Shown in pieces: positions 15,547 to 23,455 of a DNA stretch of 34,383 bases. The stretch is from an uncultured Lachnospiraceae bacterium (lineage in GTDB: Bacteria; Bacillota; Clostridia; Lachnospirales; Lachnospiraceae): the NCBI GenBank assembly GCA_947179245.1, contig CAMXBD010000021.1, forward strand, positions 1-34,383, given 5' to 3'. Within the stretch, counting starts at the first letter, position 1, and every line of letters starts with the position of its first letter. Below the pieces are notes generated by a model, which saw nothing but the letters and a program-made list of their open reading frames with translations, did no database searches and was not told the origin of the DNA. The position numbers were made by a program, and so were the translations under genes.

Positions 15547-15613
15547 TCATGCCTATTATTTATGTATGTTTGGTTACGCTTATTTGCTCTTACACATATC
15601 GCCCTTACTGTTG

Positions 15614-17059
15614 CTACTCTGTGGTGCCTTCTAACTCTTCTTTCTCCGTGACAATCACGGTTGCCTCAATATGAAGCTCCTCTGTCTCGCTCAAATTACA
15701 TATATAAAAATAATGTCTGCCCTTCATTTTAACATCATAATTAAAAGCTAGCATGCCATGGCTCGTTGTATAGTGCATGATACAATCTGGATCCTTAATT
15801 CCCGCCTCAAACTCAATATCTTCGGGTGTTCCCACCACCAAAGCTGACATCTTATCACCCACCGCCACTGGAAATCCAGAGGTCATGTAAGTCTTACCTA
15901 CAGGAATCGTCCAAGTAATATTACGACTTGATCTCTGCGCTCCTACAGTCACTTCATCGTCCGTTATGACCACATCCTCAGGGTCAAGATTACATTCTTT
16001 CATTAATTCGAGCATTATCGCGTCTTCCGCGTCAGACATAGTGTTTATATCCACGCCATTTTCCGTTCTAACACTCGTACTTTCCGCCAGTCCTTCATAT
16101 ACCGCCGTAACCCCATTGCCCGCCGCCAGCGCTGAGGTACTACTTCCAAGCAGGAAACATGCCGCCATCAAAAGCGCAGCTCCTTTCTTCACCGTACCAT
16201 GCTTATGATTGTCCAACATAAATTTTACCCGCCTTTCGTAATTTGATATGCTATCCACTAATGCGAATAGTTGATATCGTTCTTCTCTTCCGTCCGTTAA
16301 GAGTAGATTCAGAATCGTCTGTAAATACTCCTCACGCGTAAATGTATCTTTTCCCTTTTTACATGCTGCCCTGTCACAATATTTCTCACACAGCAGGTCC
16401 ATCCGCGATAACAAAATATGCGCTGCCGGATTGAATACATGCAGCAAAGCAACAATACAGCCAATCGTCTTAATATACATATCATGATTCAAAAAATGAC
16501 ACAATTCATGGTAAAAGATTACTTCCGCTTCTTTCTCCTTATACCGTATGAGCGGAAGCATCACCACATAACCGTGATGATAAGTGATACACGGCACTTC
16601 AATGGAATCGTTCCTGTACAACGATACCTTACCGCTTACACCAAGCGCTGCACTGACATTCTCGAACACCCTGCCAATCGCTTCATCTTCTTCGGGAATA
16701 TTCCCTCTGCATATCATCGCCCACCTGTAGCGGCGATACAGCCTGTACAACAACAGCGCAAAGAATAACCCGACCCATATACACCCTAGCACCGCATTAA
16801 ATCTCCGTATCAACGGTGTGCTGTAAAACAAATTGATATCGCTTTCCAATTCGACTGTATTGATTCGCTTGTCCACATATAATGCGAAATAAACAAACGG
16901 CACAAGGAATGCACATAATGTAACATTCATCAGAAAACGCTGGAATCCGATATCTCTCCCAAACGGTGTCCTCTTAAGAACCACACTTATGAAAAAGAAT
17001 ATCGTTCCTGCAATGTCAGTCAGTAATAATACGACAAATAAGTTACTTAGCCAATCCAT
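15614..17059 (-). CDS. BlaR1/MecR1-type M56 membrane metalloprotease with non-penicillin-binding ectodomain
   Basis: The sensor-protease partner of the adjacent BlaI-type repressor. The 481-residue protein has membrane helices in the first 110 residues, a cytoplasmic M56 zinc protease with HELCH at about 184-188 and a third ligand region MDLLCEKYCDRAA at about 220-232, and a further membrane helix near 295-310. The C-terminal extracytoplasmic part is about 165 residues. In classical BlaR1 this part is a class D beta-lactamase-like penicillin sensor of about 250 residues with an STxK motif. Here it is shorter, looks beta-rich, and no SxxK is visible, so it probably senses something else. The gene overlaps the repressor gene by 17 bases. 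Confidence 0.87.
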   Translation of the reverse strand: MDWLSNLFVVLLLTDIAGTIFFFISVVLKRTPFGRDIGFQRFLMNVTLCAFLVPFVYFALYVDKRINTVELESDINLFYSTPLIRRFNAVLGCIWVGLFFALLLYRLYRRYRWAMICRGNIPEEDEAIGRVFENVSAALGVSGKVSLYRNDSIEVPCITYHHGYVVMLPLIRYKEKEAEVIFYHELCHFLNHDMYIKTIGCIVALLHVFNPAAHILLSRMDLLCEKYCDRAACKKGKDTFTREEYLQTILNLLLTDGREERYQLFALVDSISNYERRVKFMLDNHKHGTVKKGAALLMAACFLLGSSTSALAAGNGVTAVYEGLAESTSVRTENGVDINTMSDAEDAIMLELMKECNLDPEDVVITDDEVTVGAQRSSRNITWTIPVGKTYMTSGFPVAVGDKMSALVVGTPEDIEFEAGIKDPDCIMHYTTSHGMLAFNYDVKMKGRHYFYICNLSETEELHIEATVIVTEKEELEGTTE

Positions 17060-17423
17060 CGATCATGTTTTGTATCCTTTCGATCTCATCTTGTCGTAAC
17101 GGTCTTTTCTGGGATAGCGCACATAAAAACTCATCCGCATTGTCGTGATTCCAGAAATTTACATAGTCATTCGTCAACTGTCCTTTGTATTCATCCAATG
17201 GCACTAATATCTGATAAAAGAATACTCGTCCCTGACGATAGTGCTTCAAATAGCCTTTCCTCACGAGGCGTGCCAAAAAAGTTGATACCGTTTGCGGTTT
17301 CCATTCCTTATGGTATTTATCATTCACTCTCTGCATTACTTCCATAAGGCTCAATTCTTCTTCAGCATCCCAAACTGTTTTCATCACCAACTGTTCACAA
17401 TCTGTTAAATTTTCAAGTGTCAT
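17043..17423 (-). CDS. BlaI/MecI/CopY-family winged-helix repressor
   Basis: A 126-residue repressor of the penicillinase-repressor family. The winged helix spans about residues 5-75 (LTDCEQLVMKTVWD, LSLMEVMQRVN, WKPQTVSTFLARLVRKGYL), including the family's Q-T-V-x-T-F/L-L-x-R-L recognition helix. The C-terminal part (DEFLCALSQKRPLRQDEIERI) is the usual dimerisation region, cleaved in response to the M56 partner. The gene overlaps the protease gene by 17 bases and lies directly downstream of a BlaI-type operator, implying autoregulation. Confidence 0.92.
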   Translation of the reverse strand: MTLENLTDCEQLVMKTVWDAEEELSLMEVMQRVNDKYHKEWKPQTVSTFLARLVRKGYLKHYRQGRVFFYQILVPLDEYKGQLTNDYVNFWNHDNADEFLCALSQKRPLRQDEIERIQNMIDGLAK

Positions 17424-17441
17424 TTTCTGCCTCCTGTAACT

Positions 17442-17491
17442 ACTACAATTAGCATTGTAGTTATCATATTAAATAATTCTCTCTATTTCAA
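17442..17491 (-). promoter_or_regulatory. BlaI-type operator and promoter of the repressor-protease operon
   Basis: On the minus strand a -35 TTGAAA (17486-17491) and -10 TATGAT (17463-17468) are 17 bp apart. Abutting the -10 and covering the expected start site is the perfect 8-4-8 palindrome ACTACAAT-TAGC-ATTGTAGT (17442-17461). This has the TACA...TGTA core typical of BlaI/MecI operators. The layout predicts autorepression of the operon. A half-site TGTAGTT lies about 100 bp away at 17560-17566. Confidence 0.8.
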
Positions 17492-17766
17492 TACTATTTT
17501 ATTATTCGTAGAATATCAAGCAAAATTTAACCAAAAAATAACCGAAAATAAACGATTTGTGTAGTTGTGCCGACAAAATTCGACATATTCAGCAGAAAAT
17601 AATAAAGCATATTGCATATCTTACGTAAAACATGTAAAATGCTTTATTGACTGTCCGCTATATATAAATTTTATAGGAAATATATGGATAACGCAAACCT
17701 TTTTACGTTTAAAGGTTTGTATATAGATTTTACAACACTTCGTTGTGAGAAAGGAAATCATCAGAT
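17492..17766. other. Upstream region of the MATE gene with inverted repeats
   Basis: The gap between the divergent repressor and MATE genes is 343 bp in all. On the MATE side it holds a TTGACT at 17647-17652 that could be a -35 box, although no strong -10 is 17 bp downstream. It also has an inverted repeat AAACCTTT-N8-AAAGGTTT (17695-17718) that looks like an operator or leader hairpin, and a small hairpin ACAAC-ACTTC-GTTGT just before an AAAGGAAA ribosome binding site. No small gene is seen. Confidence 0.4.
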
Positions 17767-19176
17767 ATGGAAACGGCAGCTAAAGCAAAAAAAGGATGGA
17801 TACATAAATTTGTAGGTGATAAAGCTTTTTATAAGATGGTTCTCGCTATCGCTGTACCCATTATGGTGCAGAATGGCATCACAAACTTCGTGAGCCTGCT
17901 TGATAATATCATGATTGGACAGATCGGCACAGAACCGATGTCCGGCGTTGCCATTGTCAACCAGTTGATCTTTGTATATAATCTGTGTCTGTTTGGCGGC
18001 GTGTCAGGAGCCGGTATCTTTACTGCACAGTATTTTGGGCAGAAGAATGATGAAGGCATCAGACAGACGGTGCGCTTCAAGCTGTGGATTGTCGCCGGCA
18101 TTACACTGCTCACTACAGCGCTTCTGCTGACGGCAGGAGATTACCTGATTCAACTGTATCTGCAGGGCGAAGGGACTGCTGAAAGTATCGAGGCGACTCT
18201 CCGTTACGGGCATCAGTACCTTATGATCATGCTCCTTGGTCTGCCGCCTTTTATGATGGTACAGGTCTACTCCAGTACACTGCGTGAATGCGGACAGACA
18301 ATCCTGCCCATGAAAGCGGGCGTAATTGCGGTATTCGTAAATCTGATCTTAAACTACATATTAATATATGGTAAATTTGGCGCTCCGGCATTGGGAGTTC
18401 AGGGTGCGGCGCTCGCCACAATCATCTCCCGCTATACGGAAGCGGCTATTGTGCTGATCCACACCCACAAGCATAAAGAACTTAATCCTTTTACGGAAGG
18501 TTTGTACTCCACCTTGAAAGTTCCGGCTGCCCTCGCACAGAAAATATTCATCAAAGGCACGCCGCTTCTCCTCAACGAGACACTGTGGGCCGCCGGCATG
18601 GCAATGCTGTCGCAGTGCTATTCCATGCGGGGCTTGAACGTAATCGCCGCACAGAACATTTCCAGCACGATCAACAATGTGTTTAACATCGTGTTTATCG
18701 CTCTGGGTGATTCCGTTGCAATTATCGTGGGACAGCTCTTAGGCGCCGGCAAGATGAAGGAAGCCAGAGACACAGATAACAAGCTGATCGCCTTTTCCGT
18801 CTTCTGCTGTACATGTGTCGCTGCCCTGATGCTTCTGGCAGCGCCGTTATTTCCGATGCTGTATAACACGGATGCCGACGTGCGTCAGCTTGCAAAATAC
18901 TTTATCATGATCTCCGCCGTCTTCATGCCGCAGAATGCGTTCCTGCACGCTTCCTATTTCACTCTGCGCTCCGGCGGAAAGACCATCGTGACCTTCCTGT
19001 TTGACAGCGTGTTCATCTGGTGCGTCAGCGTGACGATAGCCTTCACCTTAAGCCGTTTTACGGTACTGCCCGTTGTCGCCGTCTTTACGCTGGTACAAGC
19101 CGGGGATATCATCAAATGCATCATAGGCTTTGTGCTTGTCAAGAAGGGCGTGTGGATGCAGAATATTGTGGCATAG
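17767..19176 (+). CDS. MATE-family multidrug/cation efflux transporter
   Basis: A 469-residue, 12-helix membrane transporter of the NorM/DinF/MepA superfamily that exports organic cations or drugs using a sodium or proton gradient. The two pseudo-repeats are visible: the first begins IAVPIMVQNGITNFVSLLDNIMIGQIG, with the conserved P-x-x-x-Q and D-x-x-M/F-V/I-G pattern; the second begins near GTPLLLNETLWAAGMAM. The substrate cannot be told from sequence. It diverges from the BlaI/BlaR1-type pair, so control by that pair is possible but no full BlaI operator lies near its own start. It ends 7 bases from the convergent DUF4143 ATPase gene, with no terminator between. Confidence 0.92.
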   Translation: METAAKAKKGWIHKFVGDKAFYKMVLAIAVPIMVQNGITNFVSLLDNIMIGQIGTEPMSGVAIVNQLIFVYNLCLFGGVSGAGIFTAQYFGQKNDEGIRQTVRFKLWIVAGITLLTTALLLTAGDYLIQLYLQGEGTAESIEATLRYGHQYLMIMLLGLPPFMMVQVYSSTLRECGQTILPMKAGVIAVFVNLILNYILIYGKFGAPALGVQGAALATIISRYTEAAIVLIHTHKHKELNPFTEGLYSTLKVPAALAQKIFIKGTPLLLNETLWAAGMAMLSQCYSMRGLNVIAAQNISSTINNVFNIVFIALGDSVAIIVGQLLGAGKMKEARDTDNKLIAFSVFCCTCVAALMLLAAPLFPMLYNTDADVRQLAKYFIMISAVFMPQNAFLHASYFTLRSGGKTIVTFLFDSVFIWCVSVTIAFTLSRFTVLPVVAVFTLVQAGDIIKCIIGFVLVKKGVWMQNIVA

Positions 19177-19183
19177 CGTGGAT

Positions 19184-20644
19184 TTACAATTTCCCATTTT
19201 GTCCTGCGGCTTCCGCCCTGCCCAGAAGATAGAGGAAGGCGATTGCCGGAACACGCAGAATGGGAGTAGCTGTCTCATGCCTTGTGATTCCGAAATCTTC
19301 CAGTTGTTTTGTGATCAGAAAGGCATGGGACACTTTGGATTTTTCGCTCTGACACAAGTCAACAATAGCATCCGTGGACGGAATATGAGAATTGTTGCGA
19401 TATTTTACCTCACAGAGGATTTTCTGACGGGGCAGCTCCACTACAACATCCACTTCCTTCTGATTGTCTCTCGCATTCCTGAAATATCCAACCTGCGCAG
19501 GACTGCCTTGATAAAAAGATACAATATGTTTGTAAACAGCAGTCTCAACCATAACTCCGAGTTCGCTTTCATCTGACAGCACATCATCAATCATCAATAC
19601 TGCATTACGGATTGCGGCATCCGCAATAAAAATCTTGGGCTTACCTTTCAATGATCCCTTGCTCCCCACATCCATAGGTTTTGCAAGATAAATGAGATTG
19701 GACATTTCCAGAGCATCTATATAACTGTCAATCGTTAAAACAGAGGTATTCTCAAGTTCTTTTGCAGCTGTTGTTGCATTAAAAATCTCCGTGGAATTCA
19801 TGCAAAGATAGAGGAACAATTTCTCCATCAACAACGGGCTGCGAATATTGAACAGAGTCAGCACATCACGCTTGATAACTTTATCTACCACATCTTCACG
19901 AAGCATTCTCTGCGCATACAGATCATCATCGGATAACACAAGCTCCGGAAAGCCGCCAATGGTCAGATACCGGTTAAAGTGATTTCGCAAGGGTGCAAAA
20001 CGACTCATCAAGTCCCCAAGTTCCGCGCGATCCATATCCACAAGTCTGGAGAGTTTTACATCTGATGGAATTTCCGGCTCATCAAGTCCGAGCAGACGGC
20101 AATATTCGTAGAAAGACATTGTAGGGATTTTCAGAACACTCCATCTTCCCGTACCGCTATCCGTCGAACCTCTTTCCAGAATAGGGCTTGCCGATCCTGT
20201 CGCCATCAAACGGATATCTTTTCTGCTATCATATATGACCTTCATCCAAAGTTCCCAATCATCTGTATATTGTATTTCATCAAAGAAGATGTACCTTGTA
20301 CCTTCAATCGGATACATAGACTCATAAATGGAAATAACCTTTTCCGCGTTAATAAACTTGAGAATCGGATTGTCAAATGACACATATAAGATATTTCTTG
20401 GATTGATATCCTCATCAATCAAGTTTTCGATGAGCTGATAAAGAATCGTTGTCTTGCCCACACGTCTTACACCCGAAAGAACAACAAAGCGGCGAATGCT
20501 CGTATGTGTCAGCATTTTAAGGGCTTCATAGTAGGCAAAACGTTTCTGTGGTTTTGCTTCTTCTTTAACCGCAGACGGCATGTGCCACCACGGATTATAT
20601 TGCCGCAATACTTTCATGACCTGCTCATCACTTACTATAGCCAT
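19184..20644 (-). CDS. AAA ATPase with C-terminal DUF4143 domain
   Basis: A 486-residue cytosolic ATP-binding protein of the AAA_14/DUF4143 family. Walker A is GVRRVGKTT at about 58-66 and Walker B is FFDEIQ at about 120-125. A sensor-like ATGSAS motif follows, then the DUF4143 region. The last part (EVDVVVE...ILCEVKY, about 425-443) has the spacing of a PD-(D/E)XK nuclease-like core, as is common in this family. Its biological role is not established; members are patchily distributed and often multicopy. A GGAGGTG ribosome binding site precedes the ATG. It is unrelated to its neighbours and may be an accessory or transferred gene. Confidence 0.87.
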   Translation of the reverse strand: MAIVSDEQVMKVLRQYNPWWHMPSAVKEEAKPQKRFAYYEALKMLTHTSIRRFVVLSGVRRVGKTTILYQLIENLIDEDINPRNILYVSFDNPILKFINAEKVISIYESMYPIEGTRYIFFDEIQYTDDWELWMKVIYDSRKDIRLMATGSASPILERGSTDSGTGRWSVLKIPTMSFYEYCRLLGLDEPEIPSDVKLSRLVDMDRAELGDLMSRFAPLRNHFNRYLTIGGFPELVLSDDDLYAQRMLREDVVDKVIKRDVLTLFNIRSPLLMEKLFLYLCMNSTEIFNATTAAKELENTSVLTIDSYIDALEMSNLIYLAKPMDVGSKGSLKGKPKIFIADAAIRNAVLMIDDVLSDESELGVMVETAVYKHIVSFYQGSPAQVGYFRNARDNQKEVDVVVELPRQKILCEVKYRNNSHIPSTDAIVDLCQSEKSKVSHAFLITKQLEDFGITRHETATPILRVPAIAFLYLLGRAEAAGQNGKL

Positions 20645-20677
20645 AAAACACCTCCATAACTATATTATTACAGCGGA

Positions 20678-20696
20678 GATAGTAAATTATACTATC
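20678..20696 (-). promoter_or_regulatory. Palindrome embedding a -10 box upstream of the DUF4143 ATPase
   Basis: The inverted repeat GATAGTA-AATTA-TACTATC has 7-bp perfect arms. Read on the minus strand it contains TATAAT, which would be a perfect -10 about 40 bases before the ATPase start. A good -35 is not evident. It looks like a repressible promoter. Confidence 0.45.
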
Positions 20697-20717
20697 GGAA
20701 TTCCTTTGCTGTTGTTA

Positions 20718-20831
20718 ATGTATATTATATCAACAGTCTATCTGTTCTTCAAGTATGATATGAATACGGTTTGTGTATTTGTTAAGTATAATATATATAT
20801 AGTCTATATATTTTATATAGTATGTTATAGA
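20718..20831. repeat. Degenerate 33-bp tandem repeats upstream of the DUF4143 ATPase
   Basis: Units of 33 bp beginning AAGTATGATATG (20751) and AAGTATAATATA (20784) match at about 23 of 33 positions, and most differences are transitions. A weaker copy precedes them (20718-20750) and a partial one follows. The unit carries AAGTAT(G/A)ATAT. The block is AT-rich, lies about 75-190 bases upstream of the ATPase start and encodes no plausible gene. Confidence 0.5.
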
Positions 20832-20853
20832 AACACTCCCTTCTACCTCCTAT

Positions 20854-20885
20854 AACAAAATAATGGCGCAGTTTAAAACTGCGCC
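20854..20885 (-). terminator. Terminator overlapping the rpe stop codon
   Basis: A 10-bp perfect stem, GGCGCAGTTT with AAACTGCGCC around one central base (20865-20885), is followed on the minus strand by ATTATTTTGTT. The last rpe codons and its TAA stop form the upstream arm and loop of this hairpin, so terminating ribosomes cover it. It ends the arabinose/pentose phosphate operon. Confidence 0.8.
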
Positions 20886-21541
20886 ATAATATTTTTAACA
20901 TTTTCTGTGATATTACCTTTAAAGACCGCTGAACCTGCTACAATCACATTGGCTCCGGCGTCTAGGACAACTTTTACATTCTCCCTTGTGATACCGCCGT
21001 CCACCTGAATATCTAAATCCGTTCCAAGCTCATCCGCCATCTGTCTGACCAGTCTGATCCGCTCCGTGGATTCGGGTATATATTTTTGTCCGCCGAATCC
21101 CGGCTCTACTGTCATCACAAGCAGCATATCCAGTTTGGTAAGGTACTTACGAACCACCTCTACCGGGGTCTGCGGCTTAATCGACATGCCTGCCTTGCAT
21201 CCAAGGCTATGTATCTGATCAATCAGTTCATCGGCATCCTCTGCCGCCTCCAGATGGAATGTGATACTGTCGGCGCCAAGCTGTGCAAATTGTTTCACAT
21301 ATCGCTCCGGTCCCACAATCATCAAGTGTACGTCGAATATAATATTCGTAATCTTGCGAATCGACTCCACAATCGGCATTCCAAAGGAGATCGATGGTAC
21401 AAATACTCCATCCATCACGTCAATATGAAGATATTCGGCACCTGCCTTAGCCACTTCTGTAATCTGTTCTCCCAATACGGCAAAATCAGCCGCCAATATG
21501 GAGGGGGATAAGATATTCTTTCTGTTAGCGTTCTCAGCCAT
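20873..21541 (-). CDS. rpe: Ribulose-phosphate 3-epimerase
   Basis: Interconverts D-ribulose 5-phosphate and D-xylulose 5-phosphate in the pentose phosphate pathway. The 222-residue TIM barrel shows the family signatures: LSPSILAADFAVLGEQI at the start, HIDVMDGVFVPSISFG with the metal-binding His and Asp, FDVHLMI, the Met/Gly-rich VEPGFGGQKY phosphate loop region and the second Asp in IQVDGGI. The ATG at 21541 directly follows the stop codon of the transketolase C-terminal gene; a TTG nine bases upstream is a weaker alternative. It is the last gene of the arabinose cluster. Confidence 0.96.
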   Translation of the reverse strand: MAENANRKNILSPSILAADFAVLGEQITEVAKAGAEYLHIDVMDGVFVPSISFGMPIVESIRKITNIIFDVHLMIVGPERYVKQFAQLGADSITFHLEAAEDADELIDQIHSLGCKAGMSIKPQTPVEVVRKYLTKLDMLLVMTVEPGFGGQKYIPESTERIRLVRQMADELGTDLDIQVDGGITRENVKVVLDAGANVIVAGSAVFKGNITENVKNIMAQF

Positions 21542-21542
21542 T

Positions 21543-22481
21543 TTAAACAAAACCTTTCACGGAAGCATAGATTCCTTTGCCATCCAGACCATACTTCTCA
21601 ACCAATGCGTTAGCGGCACCGGACTCGCCAAATACATCCTGCATACCAATCTTAAGCACAGGAGTAGGACATTTCTGGGATAAGCAGTCACATACAGCAC
21701 TGCCTAATCCACCAATAACGGTATGCTCTTCTGCAGTCACTACTTTGCCTGTCTTTTTAGCGGAAGCTAATACCAGTTCCTCGTCCAGAGGTTTGATGGT
21801 GTGTATATTGATCACTTCTGCACTGATACCGTCAGCCGCCAGCATATCAGCCGCTTCCAATGCGGAAGCTACCGTAATACCGCTTGCAATTATCGTCACG
21901 TCCGTACCCTCGCGGAGAAGAACGCCCTTGCCGATTTCAAACTTATAATCCGGTGTATCATTGATTACCGGAACTGCCGCACGACCAAAACGAAGATATA
22001 CAGGACCCTCAAGCTCAATCGCTGCTCTCACAGCCGCCTTCGCTTCTACATCATCGGACGGAACAATCACTGTCATGCCCGGAATCGTTCTCATAAGCGC
22101 TACATCCTCATTACACTGATGGGTCGCGCCATCCTCTCCTACTGTAATACCGGCATGTGTCGCACCGATTTTTACATTAAGATGAGGATAACCGATAGAG
22201 TTACGAACCTGTTCAAAGTTACGTCCTGCCGCAAACATAGCGAAAGAACTGATAAAAGGCACTTTGCCGCAGGTAGCAAGTCCTGCTGCAATACCTGTCA
22301 TATTACATTCTGCAATACCACAGTCGATATGGCGGTCCGGATATGCCTTCTGGAACACGCCTGTCTTAGTTGCTCCCGCAAGATCAGCATCCAGAACAAC
22401 CAGATTGGGGAAATCAGCACCACACTCGGCAAGTGCATTGCCATAACTTTCACGAGTAGCAATTTTCTTTACATCTGCCAT
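21543..22481 (-). CDS. Transketolase, C-terminal subunit
   Basis: The second half of a split transketolase, carrying the pyrimidine-binding and C-terminal domains (312 residues). Typical motifs are GIAECNMTGIAAGLA with the Glu that activates thiamine diphosphate, FAMFAAGRNFEQVRNSI, and GATHAGITVGEDGATHQ. With the N-terminal subunit it transfers two-carbon units between ketose and aldose phosphates. Its ATG shares one base with the TAA of the upstream subunit (TAATG), so the two are translationally coupled and made in equal amounts. Two-gene transketolases are normal in many Firmicutes; this is not a broken gene. Confidence 0.95.
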   Translation of the reverse strand: MADVKKIATRESYGNALAECGADFPNLVVLDADLAGATKTGVFQKAYPDRHIDCGIAECNMTGIAAGLATCGKVPFISSFAMFAAGRNFEQVRNSIGYPHLNVKIGATHAGITVGEDGATHQCNEDVALMRTIPGMTVIVPSDDVEAKAAVRAAIELEGPVYLRFGRAAVPVINDTPDYKFEIGKGVLLREGTDVTIIASGITVASALEAADMLAADGISAEVINIHTIKPLDEELVLASAKKTGKVVTAEEHTVIGGLGSAVCDCLSQKCPTPVLKIGMQDVFGESGAANALVEKYGLDGKGIYASVKGFV

Positions 22482-23320
22482 TAGTTTGCACCTCCTAATT
22501 CTGCACCGATCTTCTCAAGATCTGCCATCGCTGTTGCATATTCTTCATCATTAGGCGCTTTACCGTGCCATCCCGCATTATTCTCCATGAAGGATACGCC
22601 CTTGCCCTTAACAGTCTTACAGATGATAGCCGTAGGCATTCCCTTGGTAGCCTTTGCTTCCTTGAATGCAGCATCGATCTGATCAAAATCATTACCATCG
22701 ATATTGATTACGTGGAAATTGAATGCCTCAAACTTCTTATCAATCGGGTAAGGCGAGCAAACGTCGTCAATCTTACCGTCGATCTGTAATCCATTATTGT
22801 CCACGATCACTACTAAATTGTCCAGTTTACGATGTCCGGCAAACATGGACGCCTCCCATACCTGACCTTCCTGAATCTCACCGTCGCCAAGCAGCGTATA
22901 TGTTCTGTAATCCTTACCATCCATCTTAGCTGCCAGCGCCATACCTACTGCTGCGGAGATTCCCTGTCCCAAAGAACCGGAAGACATATCTACACCGGGG
23001 GTTTCCTGCATACAGGGATGCCCCTGAAGATAAGAACCTAAATGACGCAGTGTCGGAAGATCCTCTACCGGAAAATATCCTCTGTTGGCAAGCACAGAAT
23101 ATAATCCCGGAGCCGTATGTCCTTTAGATAATACGAAACGGTCTCTGTCCGCTTTCTTAGGATCCTTCGGGTCGATATTCATCTCCTCGAAATAGAGATA
23201 AGTAAATATGTCTGCTGCTGACAATGACCCGCCCGGATGTCCCGCTTTCGCACCATGTACTGCGGTTACAATCCCTTTGCGAACTTCATTAGCTGTTTTT
23301 TGTAACTCTAATTTGTTCAT
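22481..23320 (-). CDS. Transketolase, N-terminal (thiamine diphosphate-binding) subunit
   Basis: The first half of a split transketolase (279 residues). It holds the thiamine diphosphate-binding fold: HGAKAGHPGGSLSAADI at the start, DRFVLSKGHTAPGLY, and the diphosphate-Mg motif beginning GDGEIQEGQ and ending at VDNNGLQ. A GGAGG site six bases before the ATG at 23320 sets the start. A 135-bp gap separates it from araD. In the arabinose context it converts the D-xylulose 5-phosphate made by AraA, the kinase and AraD into glycolytic intermediates. Confidence 0.95.
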   Translation of the reverse strand: MNKLELQKTANEVRKGIVTAVHGAKAGHPGGSLSAADIFTYLYFEEMNIDPKDPKKADRDRFVLSKGHTAPGLYSVLANRGYFPVEDLPTLRHLGSYLQGHPCMQETPGVDMSSGSLGQGISAAVGMALAAKMDGKDYRTYTLLGDGEIQEGQVWEASMFAGHRKLDNLVVIVDNNGLQIDGKIDDVCSPYPIDKKFEAFNFHVINIDGNDFDQIDAAFKEAKATKGMPTAIICKTVKGKGVSFMENNAGWHGKAPNDEEYATAMADLEKIGAELGGAN

Positions 23321-23388
23321 CACTAACCTCCATCTTTCTTTTTTAATAAATTAGTACAGGTCCGCCCTCTATAAGATTATGCGCCTGT

Positions 23389-23394
23389 ATTATA
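23389..23394 (-). promoter_or_regulatory. Candidate -10 box upstream of the transketolase genes
   Basis: A perfect TATAAT on the minus strand lies about 70 bases before the transketolase start in the araD-transketolase gap. Its -35 region is poor and a TTGACT at 23430-23435 is too far away. The gap is long enough for an internal promoter that would keep transketolase and rpe expressed without arabinose. Confidence 0.35.
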
Positions 23395-23455
23395 TGACAT
23401 TATCATAGCATGAATAATATGAATCCTCTAGTCAATTATTGCTATCTGTCCACGC

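Noticed and set aside
15614-17423. Beta-lactamase resistance operon
   Set aside because: No beta-lactamase or PBP2a gene is present and the sensor lacks a penicillin-binding motif.
19184-20644. Transposition or restriction ATPase of a mobile element
   Set aside because: The protein fits AAA/DUF4143; no transposase, terminal repeats or partner restriction genes are nearby.
20718-20831. CRISPR array
   Set aside because: The 33-bp units are contiguous and degenerate with no spacers, and no cas genes are present.
21801-22484. Plus-strand open frame of 227 codons antisense to the transketolase C-terminal gene
   Set aside because: The composition is rich in Cys, His, Arg and Ser as expected for a shadow frame, and it has no ribosome binding site.
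21543-23320. Split transketolase as a frameshifted pseudogene
   Set aside because: The two parts are complete domain sets with TAATG coupling; two-gene transketolases are normal in many bacteria.
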